DNA of 27,536 bases from an uncultured Burkholderiaceae bacterium (lineage in GTDB: Bacteria > Pseudomonadota > Gammaproteobacteria > Burkholderiales > Burkholderiaceae_C), in contig CALIDR010000022.1 in the NCBI GenBank assembly GCA_938022295.1, positions 1 through 27,536 on the forward strand, written 5' to 3'. The stretch's first letter is position 1; the number at the start of each line of letters is the position of its first letter. The position numbers were made by a program, and so were the translations under genes. Of the stretch, positions 20,865 to 27,536 are shown piece after piece. A model generated the notes under the pieces. The model saw only the letters and a list, made by a program, of their open reading frames with translations. It made no database searches and was not told where the DNA came from.

Positions 20865-21658
20865 TGAGACTGGCCATCGTGTCCGACATCCACGGCAACC
20901 TGCCCGCGCTCGAGGCGGTGCGCGCCGACATCGCGCGCGCCGGCGTCGACCTCGTCGTGAACCTGGGCGACATCGCCAGCGGCCCGCTGTGGCCGCGCGA
21001 GACGGTGCAGCGGCTGATGACGCTGCACTGGCCGACGATCCGCGGCAACCACGAGCGGCAGGTGCTCACCCAGCCGCGAGACGCGATGAGCGCCGCCGAC
21101 GCGTTCACCGCCGGGCAGCTCGGCGATGCCGAGCGGGCGTGGCTCGCCGCGCTGCCGACGACGCTCGACCTCGGCGAGGGCGTGTGGTGCTGCCACGCCA
21201 CGCCCACCGACGACCTCGAGTACCTGCTCGAGACGGTGACCCCGGACCTCGGCGTCCACGGTTCGCCCGGCGTCCGCGCGGCGACGCTCGACGAAGTGCG
21301 CCGGCGGCTCGCCGGCCGGCGCGACGCCGTCGTGCTGTGCGGCCACACGCACACGCCGCGCATCGTGACCTGCGACGGCACGCTGATCGTCAACCCCGGC
21401 AGCCTCGGCGTGCAGGCCTATGACGACGCCGACCCCTACGACCACCGCGTCGAGACCGGCAGCCCGCACGCGCGCTGGGCGCTGCTCGAACGCGGCGCCG
21501 CCGGCTGGCAGGCCACGCTGTGCGCGACCGCCTACGACTGGGAATCCGCCGCGCGCAGGGCCGAGGCGAACGGCCGCGGCGACTGGGCCGACGCGCTGCG
21601 CACCGGCCGCGTCGGGCGGCTCGAGGCCGAAGTCGTCGGCGCGCGCGCCGGCGCATGA
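20864..21658 (+). CDS. Metallophosphoesterase (YfcE/MJ0936-like)
   Basis: This 264-residue calcineurin-like phosphoesterase has a two-metal active site. The motif series is complete: Asp8-x-His10 (DIHGN), Gly35-Asp36 (LGDI), GNHE at 61-64, CHATP near 130 and GHTHTPR near the C-terminal third. Close relatives hydrolyse phosphodiesters or phosphomonoesters with broad specificity, and the true substrate cannot be told. It is cytoplasmic, with no signal peptide. Its ribosome binding site lies in the right arm of the preceding inverted repeat. Its stop overlaps the next start as ATGA, so the following membrane-protein gene is probably translationally coupled. Confidence 0.92.
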   Translation: MRLAIVSDIHGNLPALEAVRADIARAGVDLVVNLGDIASGPLWPRETVQRLMTLHWPTIRGNHERQVLTQPRDAMSAADAFTAGQLGDAERAWLAALPTTLDLGEGVWCCHATPTDDLEYLLETVTPDLGVHGSPGVRAATLDEVRRRLAGRRDAVVLCGHTHTPRIVTCDGTLIVNPGSLGVQAYDDADPYDHRVETGSPHARWALLERGAAGWQATLCATAYDWESAARRAEANGRGDWADALRTGRVGRLEAEVVGARAGA

Positions 21659-22032
21659 ATCCCTGGCTCGACTGGGCGCTGGCGGTCTGCGCGCTGGCGG
21701 TCGGCTATGTGCTGTACGGCTGGCGCGGCGCCGTGCTCGGCGCCACGATCGTCGCGTTCTGGCTGCTGCTGCAGTTCAGCCGCGCGCTGCGCGCGCTGCG
21801 CGCGGCGGCGCAGGCGCCGGTGGGACGGATCGACAGCGCCGTGATGCTGCACGCGAAGCTGCGCCCGGGGATGCGGCTGCTCGAGATCCTGCCGCTCGCG
21901 CGCGCGCTCGGGCGCAAGGTCGCCGACGACCCGCAGACGTTCGAGTGGGCCGACGCCTCGGGCGCCGTGGTGCGCGTCGAGTTCGACGGCGGGCGCTGCC
22001 GGGCTTGGACGCTGGTGCGCCCGCCGGGGTGA
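21655..22032 (+). CDS. Small membrane protein with C-terminal soluble domain
   Basis: This 125-residue protein is unrecognised by name. Residues 5-45 form two short hydrophobic segments (LDWALAVCALAVGYVLYGW and GATIVAFWLLLQF). They are followed by a soluble part with LRPGMRLLEILPLARALG and a closing stretch VVRVEFDGGRCRAW. That second half has the rhythm of the small BamE/SmpA-like fold, an impression rather than an assignment. It overlaps the metallophosphoesterase stop by 4 nt. Its stop is 7 nt from the convergent stop of the PEP-CTERM gene. Confidence 0.75.
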   Translation: MNPWLDWALAVCALAVGYVLYGWRGAVLGATIVAFWLLLQFSRALRALRAAAQAPVGRIDSAVMLHAKLRPGMRLLEILPLARALGRKVADDPQTFEWADASGAVVRVEFDGGRCRAWTLVRPPG

Positions 22033-22039
22033 CGCGGCG

Positions 22040-22609
22040 TCAGTCGCGGCGGCGGCGCGCGACGTAGACGACGACGCCCAGGCCGGCGAGCAGCAGCGCG
22101 ACGCTCGCCGGTTCCGGCACGGCCGGCGTCGCACCCCACAGCGACGCGTGCGACAGGTCCTGCGGCATGCCCTGCTTGTTGGTCGACGTGCCGAGCGTCG
22201 TGAACTGCAGCGACGAAATGCCCGCCAGGCCGCCGTCGAACAGGTAGACGCTGTAGCGGTTGGCCGCCTTCAGCGACACCGCGAACCAGCCGGTGACGGG
22301 GGCGCTGAACTGCAGCGTGCCGGTGGGGCCGAACGCGGCCAGGGGGTCGTTCGTGAACGTGATCGCCCGCGTGCCGTCCGTCGAGTCGGTCTTCGCGACC
22401 AGGGTCCACGACGCGGTGCCGCCCGGCACCAGCGCGTCGAACGCGCTCAGGTCGGGCGTGCGGTCGTTGCCGGCGAACGAACCGGTGCACGCCACCGCGG
22501 CGGCGAACGTGTCGGTGACGGCGCAGCTCGGCGTCGCGGCCGTCGCGGCGCCGGCGGCGTGAACCGTCAGCGCCATGGCGAGGCCGGCGATCGTGGGGGT
22601 CGTCTTCAA
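22040..22609 (-). CDS. PEP-CTERM protein, TTG start
   Basis: This 189-residue exported protein starts with KTTPTIAGLAMALTVHAAGA, a signal peptide probably cut near ATAA. It ends with VPEPASVALLLAGLGVVVYV followed by ARRRRD: a canonical PEP motif, membrane helix and basic tail for exosortase processing. The central part (FAVSLKAANRYSVYLFDGG) is a beta-rich domain seen in many PEP-CTERM proteins. The start is TTG 22609, because AGAGGAAG lies at the right distance and the signal peptide begins there; the ATG at 22575 would cut the signal peptide. It is divergent from phaC. It appears only distantly related to the PEP-CTERM protein at 18543-19184. Confidence 0.85.
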   Translation of the reverse strand: MKTTPTIAGLAMALTVHAAGAATAATPSCAVTDTFAAAVACTGSFAGNDRTPDLSAFDALVPGGTASWTLVAKTDSTDGTRAITFTNDPLAAFGPTGTLQFSAPVTGWFAVSLKAANRYSVYLFDGGLAGISSLQFTTLGTSTNKQGMPQDLSHASLWGATPAVPEPASVALLLAGLGVVVYVARRRRD

Positions 22610-22854
22610 GGCGCTTCCTCTCGGAGGATGGGTGGTCAGGACGGGTCGCGGACGTCGGGCGGCCAAACGGTGCGGCGCCCCGCGTCGCGTTGGAAGGGAC
22701 TGTACGCAGCCGCCGTCGCCCGGTCGTGCCGGCGGCTCCCGCGGCCGCGGGGGGCGACCCTGCATCCGCGGGAGTGCATCGGTCACGCCGCGCGGGCGCG
22801 GGCGGGGCTTGCCGCGACAATCCGCCGGCGGTGCCCAGGCCCGCGACACCGACC
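22610..22854. promoter_or_regulatory. Divergent intergenic region PEP-CTERM gene / phaC
   Basis: These 245 bp hold the ribosome binding site of the PEP-CTERM gene at one end and no clear one for phaC at the other. CCCGCGGCCGCGGG at 22738-22751 is a perfect 14-bp palindrome. I see no convincing promoter hexamers and no gene. Confidence 0.35.
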
Positions 22855-24624
22855 ATGAACGACGACCGCCCCGCCGCCGCGCCGCCGCCCGACGCCGAAA
22901 CCCCGACCGAGCGCCTCGACCGCGTGCTGCACGCCGCGGCGGCGCCGTACACCGGCGGGCTGTCGCCGGTGTCGCTGGCACTCGCCTGGGCCGACTGGGC
23001 GTGGCACCTCGGCGTCTCGCCCGGGCGGCAGATGGACCTCACGGCGCGCGCCGCGCAGCTCGGCCTGGACACGTGGCGCTTCGCCGCCGGGCTGAGCGAC
23101 GAGACGCCGCCCGGCGCCGCCGACGACGACCCGCGCTTTCGCCACGAGGACTGGGCGCAGTGGCCGTTCTCGGTCTGGCGCGCGGGCTTCCGCAACGCCG
23201 AGACGTTCTGGCGCGAGGCCGCGCGCGTGCCCGGGATGACCGCGCACCACGCCCACGTCACCGACTTCTTCGCCCGCCAGTGGCTCGGCATGCTGACGCC
23301 GGCCAACGGCCTGTTCACGAACCCCGTCGTGCTGCGCGACGCGATCGAGTCGGGCGGCGCGCACCTCGTCAAGGGCGCCAAGCACTGGCTGGAGGACGTC
23401 ACCGGCGTGCGCTGGCCGGGCACCGACGAGCCGGCGCGTTTCGAGGTCGGCCGCGACGTGGCGGCGACGCCCGGCAAGGTCGTCTGGCGCAACCGGCTGA
23501 TCGAACTGATCCGCTACGACGCGACGACGCCGCGCGTGCACCCCGAGCCGGTGCTCGTGATCCCGTCGTGGATCATGAAGTACTACATCCTCGACCTCTC
23601 GCCGCACAACTCGATGGTGCGCTGGCTCGTCGGCCAGGGCCACACGGTGTACATGCTGTCGTGGCGCAACCCCGAGGCCGAGGACCACGACCTTTCGATG
23701 GACGACTACCTGCGCCTGGGCGTGTTCGACGCGCTGCGCGCCGCGGGCCGCATCGAGGGCGCGGCCACGCCGGTGCACGCGATGGGCTACTGCCTCGGCG
23801 GCACGCTGCTCGCGATCGCCGCCGCCGCGCTCGGGCGCGCGGTGTCGCAGCGGCCCGCCGGCACCGACGACCTGCCGCCGCTGGCGACGATGACGCTGCT
23901 GGCGGCGCAGACCGACTTCTCCGAGCCGGGCGAGCTGGGCCTGTTCATCGACGAGAGCCAGATCGGCTTCCTCGACGCGGTGACGAAGTCGCAGGGCTAC
24001 CTCAGCGGCGAGCAGATGGCCGGCTCGTTCCAGTTCCTGCACTCGCGCGACCTGGTGTGGACGCGGCGCATGCGCGAGTACCTGATGGGCGAGCGCGAGC
24101 AGCCGAGCGACCTGATGGCCTGGAACGCCGACCACACGCGCATGCCGGCGCGCATGCACCACGAGTACCTGACCGCGCTGTACCTGCGCAACGCGCTGGC
24201 CACGAGCAGCTACCGCGTCGACGGCCGCACGGTGTCGCTGGCCGACCTGCGGCTGCCGATCTTCATGGTCGGCACCGTGCGCGACCACGTCTCGCCGTGG
24301 CGCTCGGTGTACAAGCTGCACCACCTGTGCGACGCCGAGATCACGTTCGTGCTGACGGTGGGCGGCCACAACGCCGGCATCGTCTCCGAGCCCGGCCACC
24401 CCGGGCGCAGCTACCAGATCGCGACCCGCTACCCCGACGCGCCGTGGATGGGCTCGCAGCAGTGGGAGGCCGAGGCGCCGCGCCGCGAAGGCTCGTGGTG
24501 GCCGGCGTGGCAGGGCTGGCTCGCGCAGCGGTCGTCGCCCCCGGTGCCGCCCCGGCCCACACCCGCGGCGATGGTGCTCGGCGACGCACCGGGCACCTAC
24601 GTCCTGGTGCGGCACCGCCATTGA
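22855..24624 (+). CDS. phaC: Polyhydroxyalkanoate synthase (class I type)
   Basis: This 589-residue alpha/beta-hydrolase polymerises hydroxyacyl-CoA into storage polyester on granules. The lipase-like box is GYCLGG with nucleophile Cys313; Asp477 (VRDHVSPW) and His505 (GGHNAGI) complete the triad. The PhaC N-terminal domain (WPFSVWRAGFRNAETFW and VLRDAIESGGAHLVKG) and WIMKYYILDLSPHNS are strongly conserved. There is no phaA, phaB or phaP nearby, so this may be an extra synthase separate from a main pha operon. The ATG at 22855 follows the pattern of related starts, although no strong ribosome binding site is visible. A histidine kinase gene starts 19 nt after the stop. Confidence 0.93.
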   Translation: MNDDRPAAAPPPDAETPTERLDRVLHAAAAPYTGGLSPVSLALAWADWAWHLGVSPGRQMDLTARAAQLGLDTWRFAAGLSDETPPGAADDDPRFRHEDWAQWPFSVWRAGFRNAETFWREAARVPGMTAHHAHVTDFFARQWLGMLTPANGLFTNPVVLRDAIESGGAHLVKGAKHWLEDVTGVRWPGTDEPARFEVGRDVAATPGKVVWRNRLIELIRYDATTPRVHPEPVLVIPSWIMKYYILDLSPHNSMVRWLVGQGHTVYMLSWRNPEAEDHDLSMDDYLRLGVFDALRAAGRIEGAATPVHAMGYCLGGTLLAIAAAALGRAVSQRPAGTDDLPPLATMTLLAAQTDFSEPGELGLFIDESQIGFLDAVTKSQGYLSGEQMAGSFQFLHSRDLVWTRRMREYLMGEREQPSDLMAWNADHTRMPARMHHEYLTALYLRNALATSSYRVDGRTVSLADLRLPIFMVGTVRDHVSPWRSVYKLHHLCDAEITFVLTVGGHNAGIVSEPGHPGRSYQIATRYPDAPWMGSQQWEAEAPRREGSWWPAWQGWLAQRSSPPVPPRPTPAAMVLGDAPGTYVLVRHRH

Positions 24625-24643
24625 CGACGGGGCGGGTTCCGGC

Positions 24644-27536
24644 GTGCGCAGCGCGTTCGTGACCGCCACCGCCACCGGCGTCGCCTACGCGCTGGTCGGC
24701 TGGATCGCGCTCGGGCTGGCGATCCCGCCGACCTATGCCGCGCCGCTGTACCCCTCGGCCGGCATCGCGTTGGCCGCGGCGATGGTGTTCGGCCCGGCCG
24801 CGGTGCCGGGCGCGTTCCTCGGCTCGTTCGCCGTCAACGCGTACACGACGTGGCTGCGCGGGCCGCTCGGCGTCGAGGCGCTGCTGCTGCCCGCGCTCAC
24901 CGGGCTCGGCGCGGCGCTGCAGGCCGAGGCCGGGCGCCGCCTCGTCGCGCGCCTGTGCGGCGCGCCGGCGGCGCTGTCGGAGCCGGGCGAAGTGGCGCGC
25001 TTCTACGCGCTGGCGGTGCCGCTGTCGTGCCTGACGAGCGCGAGCGTGGCCACGGCGGCGTTCGTCGCCGCCGGCACCGTGCCGGCTTCCGGCGCGCCGT
25101 TCCTGTGGTGGACCTGGTGGGCCGGCGACACGCTCGGCGTGCTGATCGGCGCGCCGATCGTGCTCGCGCTGATCGGCCGCCCGCGCGCCGACTGGGCGCC
25201 GCGCCGCGTCTCGCTCGGCCTGCCGCTGCTCGTGATCACGCTGCTTCTCGCGCTGGCGATCCTGCAGGTCGCGCGCTGGGACGAACAGCGCGCCGCGAGC
25301 CGCTTCGAGCGCGACGCGCGCAGCGCCGCCGCGGCGGTGGCGAGCCGGCTGCAGCAGCCGCTGGCCGCGCTGCGGGCGCTGGAGGGCCTCGACACCGTCG
25401 CCCCCGACATCGACGACGCGACGCTGCGCGCCGCGATGGCGCGCTGGCTCGACGCCGAGCCGGCGCTGCGCGCCGCCGGGCGCAGCGTGTGGGTGGCACC
25501 CGGCGACGTTCCCGCGCTCGAGGCGCGGCGGCGCGCCGCCGGCGCCGCCGACTTCCGCGTCTTCGACCGCCCGGGCGCGGCGCCGCGCGCGGCGGACGAA
25601 CCGCTGATGGTGATCGTGCAGATCGAGCCGGCGGCCACCAACCGCGCCGCGCTCGGCGTCAACCAGCGCTCGATCCCGGCCGCGCGCGAGGCGATCGACG
25701 CCAGCCGCCGGACCGGCCTGCCGGTGGCCAGCGCCGGCTTCCGCCTCACCCAGGAGACCGGCGACCGCACCGGCGTCGTCGTCTACCAGGCGTTGTACGA
25801 CGCGCCGCCGGGCACCGAGCCGGCGACGGAGGACGAGCGCCTCGCGCGCACGCGCGGGCTGGTGTTCGTCACCGTCGAGCCGGACCTGCTGCTCGCCAGC
25901 GCGGGCGAGCGCGAGCCGACGTACCTGCGGCGGTGCCTGCTCGACACCGATCCGCAGGCCGAGCGCCCGCTGCTGGCCGGCGACGCCGGCTGCCTGGAGC
26001 CGGCGCGCGCCGGCGCGCACGTGCTGAGCGAACCGGTGACGTTCGCCGCACGCCTGTGGACGATCCGCGTCGACGCCGCGCGCGATGCCGTGCCCGACGA
26101 GCAGCGCGGCAGCGCGTTCCTGTTCTCGCTCGTCGCGCTGGCCGCCGCGGCGCTGCTCGGCGCGCTGCTGATGGCCGTCACCGGCCGCACGCGGCGCATC
26201 GAGGTCGCCGTCGACGCGCGCACCGCCGAGCTGCAGCGCGAGGTCGCCGAGCGCCGCCGCGCCGAGGCGGCGCTGCGCGAGCGCGAGCAGCAGCTGCGCG
26301 CGATCGTCGACACCGCGCCGCTGGGCATCTGCTACACCGAGCTCGACGGCCGCATCCTGGCGCCCAATCCGGCGTTCTGCGCGCTGCTCGGGCGCCCGGC
26401 CGGCGACCTCGTCGGGCGCGCGGTGGAAGTCTTCATGCACCCCGACGACGTGCCCGAAGGGCGCCAGCGGCTGGCCGCGCTGCGCGAGGGCCGCATCGAC
26501 GCCTACCGCCGCCGCAGCCGCTTCGTGCGCCCCGACGGCAGCGAGGCCGAGGTCCAGATCAGCATCGCGCTGCTGCGCGACGACGACGGGCGGCCGCACC
26601 GCATCGTCGGCGTCGTCGAGGACATCGGCGAACACCTGCGGCTCGCGCAGGCCGAACGCGACCGCGACGCCGCCGAGGCCGCCAACCGCGCCAAGAGCGA
26701 GTTCGTCTCGCGCATGAGCCACGAGCTGCGCACGCCGCTGAACGCGATGCTCGGCTTCGCGCAGCTGCTCGAGCTCGACCGCGCGCCGGCGCTGGCGCCG
26801 CACCAGAGCGGCTGGACGGCGCAGATCCAGCGCGCCGGCTGGCACCTGCTGCAGATGATCAACGACACGCTGGACCTGTCGCGCATCGAGTCGGGAACGC
26901 TGCGCCTGCACGTCGAGGCGCTGGACCTGCGGGAGCTGCTGCCGGCGTGCACGGCGCTCGTCGAGCCGGCCGCGCGCGCGCGGCGGCTGCGGGTGGCGAC
27001 GGCGGTCGAGCCCGAGGCGGCGACCGTGCTCGGCGACCTCACGCGGGTCAAGCAGGTGCTCGTCAACCTGCTGAGCAACGCCGTGAAGTACAACGTCGAC
27101 GGCGGCACGGTCGACGTGCGCGCGCGCGCCGCGGGCGAAGACCGCGTCGCGATCGACGTGGCGGACACCGGCCTCGGGATGACGGCCGAGCAGGTCGCCC
27201 ACCTGTTCGAGCCGTTCAACCGCCTCGGCCGCGAGACGTCGGGGCAGGAGGGCACCGGGATCGGCCTCGTGATTGCGCGTCGGCTCGCCGAGGCGATGGG
27301 CGGCACGCTGCAGGCCGCGAGCCGGCCGGGCGAAGGCTCGTGCTTCACGCTGACGCTGCCGCGCGGCGACGCGGCGGCGCATCCGCCGGCCGAGAGCGCG
27401 GCCGACGAGCCGCCGGCGCTGCGCTACCGGCGCCGCCTCGTGCACTACGTCGAGGACAACGCGACCAACGCCGAGGTGATGCGCGGCATCCTGGCGCAGC
27501 GGCCGCAGATCCGGCTCGAGGTCAGCGCGCTCGGCC
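24644..27536 (+). CDS. MASE1-CHASE-PAS hybrid sensor histidine kinase (3' end outside window)
   Basis: This membrane sensor kinase is visible for 964 residues. In order: a MASE1 multi-helix membrane domain (about 5-200); a periplasmic CHASE-like domain (about 225-440, with IEPAATNRAALGVNQRS and an A/S-rich helix, then tGxPV); a transmembrane helix (492-514); a coiled coil; PAS with PAC (about 549-662); HisKA with phospho-His693 (SHELRTPLN); HATPase (N-box NLLSNAVKYN, G-boxes ADTGLGMT and GTGIGL, to about 905); and the start of a receiver with Glu937-Asp938 (YVEDNATN), cut by the window. The start is GTG 24644, 19 nt after phaC; GTG 24659 is an alternative. The signal and target are unknown. 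Confidence 0.92.
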   Translation, partial: MRSAFVTATATGVAYALVGWIALGLAIPPTYAAPLYPSAGIALAAAMVFGPAAVPGAFLGSFAVNAYTTWLRGPLGVEALLLPALTGLGAALQAEAGRRLVARLCGAPAALSEPGEVARFYALAVPLSCLTSASVATAAFVAAGTVPASGAPFLWWTWWAGDTLGVLIGAPIVLALIGRPRADWAPRRVSLGLPLLVITLLLALAILQVARWDEQRAASRFERDARSAAAAVASRLQQPLAALRALEGLDTVAPDIDDATLRAAMARWLDAEPALRAAGRSVWVAPGDVPALEARRRAAGAADFRVFDRPGAAPRAADEPLMVIVQIEPAATNRAALGVNQRSIPAAREAIDASRRTGLPVASAGFRLTQETGDRTGVVVYQALYDAPPGTEPATEDERLARTRGLVFVTVEPDLLLASAGEREPTYLRRCLLDTDPQAERPLLAGDAGCLEPARAGAHVLSEPVTFAARLWTIRVDAARDAVPDEQRGSAFLFSLVALAAAALLGALLMAVTGRTRRIEVAVDARTAELQREVAERRRAEAALREREQQLRAIVDTAPLGICYTELDGRILAPNPAFCALLGRPAGDLVGRAVEVFMHPDDVPEGRQRLAALREGRIDAYRRRSRFVRPDGSEAEVQISIALLRDDDGRPHRIVGVVEDIGEHLRLAQAERDRDAAEAANRAKSEFVSRMSHELRTPLNAMLGFAQLLELDRAPALAPHQSGWTAQIQRAGWHLLQMINDTLDLSRIESGTLRLHVEALDLRELLPACTALVEPAARARRLRVATAVEPEAATVLGDLTRVKQVLVNLLSNAVKYNVDGGTVDVRARAAGEDRVAIDVADTGLGMTAEQVAHLFEPFNRLGRETSGQEGTGIGLVIARRLAEAMGGTLQAASRPGEGSCFTLTLPRGDAAAHPPAESAADEPPALRYRRRLVHYVEDNATNAEVMRGILAQRPQIRLEVSALG

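Noticed and set aside
24341..27445. A 1034-codon open frame on the minus strand opposite the histidine kinase
   Set aside because: It is a shadow of the kinase frame. The kinase shows all ordered domains and motifs, while this product is repetitive Arg/Gln/Ala/Val sequence.

Overview
The window is chromosomal DNA from a very GC-rich, gene-dense Gram-negative bacterium. The best fit is a betaproteobacterium of the order Burkholderiales (Rubrivivax/Leptothrix-like groups). The reasons are strong G/C at third codon positions, an lplT/alr/radA neighbourhood, a PHA synthase, two PEP-CTERM surface proteins, and a giant double-length UvrA. The taxonomic placement is inference. I see no rRNA, tRNA, CRISPR array, transposase, phage gene or plasmid gene.

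Layout. (1) 1-5412, minus: a tandem-duplicated UvrA with four ABC ATPase domains, cut by the left edge. (2) 5531-8263, minus: a compact operon of a cytochrome P450, an exported ankyrin-repeat protein (ATGA overlap with the P450) and a short-chain dehydrogenase (SDR). The P450 carries an in-frame TGA where the family typically has Trp. (3) 8381-10105, plus: a PfkB sugar kinase (fructokinase-like) and a second SDR. (4) 10102-10629, minus: two small proteins that look like paralogues, the second apparently frameshifted, divergent from a LysR regulator (10787-11719) that seems to start with CTG. (5) 11720-13426, minus: glutathione peroxidase followed by an aromatic/aspartate aminotransferase. (6) 13540-14442, plus: a receiver-domain protein with a receiver-like N-terminus. 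(7) 14456-16610, minus: lplT overlapping an EamA-type permease gene. (8) 16737-18535, plus: alanine racemase, a GlsB/YeaQ-type membrane protein and the ribosome-rescue hydrolase ArfB. (9) 18543-19184, minus: a PEP-CTERM protein, divergent from radA (19262-20620). (10) 20616-20864: a short element bounded by long inverted repeats that reach into the radA stop codon and the next start codon, then a metallophosphoesterase and a small membrane protein whose genes overlap. (11) 22040-22609, minus: a second PEP-CTERM protein with a TTG start, divergent from a PHA synthase. (12) 24644-end, plus: a MASE1-CHASE-PAS hybrid histidine kinase, cut by the right edge.

Most of the content is housekeeping: DNA repair (UvrA, RadA), cell wall and envelope (Alr, LplT), peroxide defence, ribosome rescue, carbon storage and signalling. 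The two PEP-CTERM proteins imply an exosortase system elsewhere in the genome. The parts most worth checking are the interrupted P450 operon, the inverted-repeat element after radA, and the frameshifted small-protein pair beside the CTG-start LysR gene. I do not see a clear, coherent new defence or biosynthetic system.
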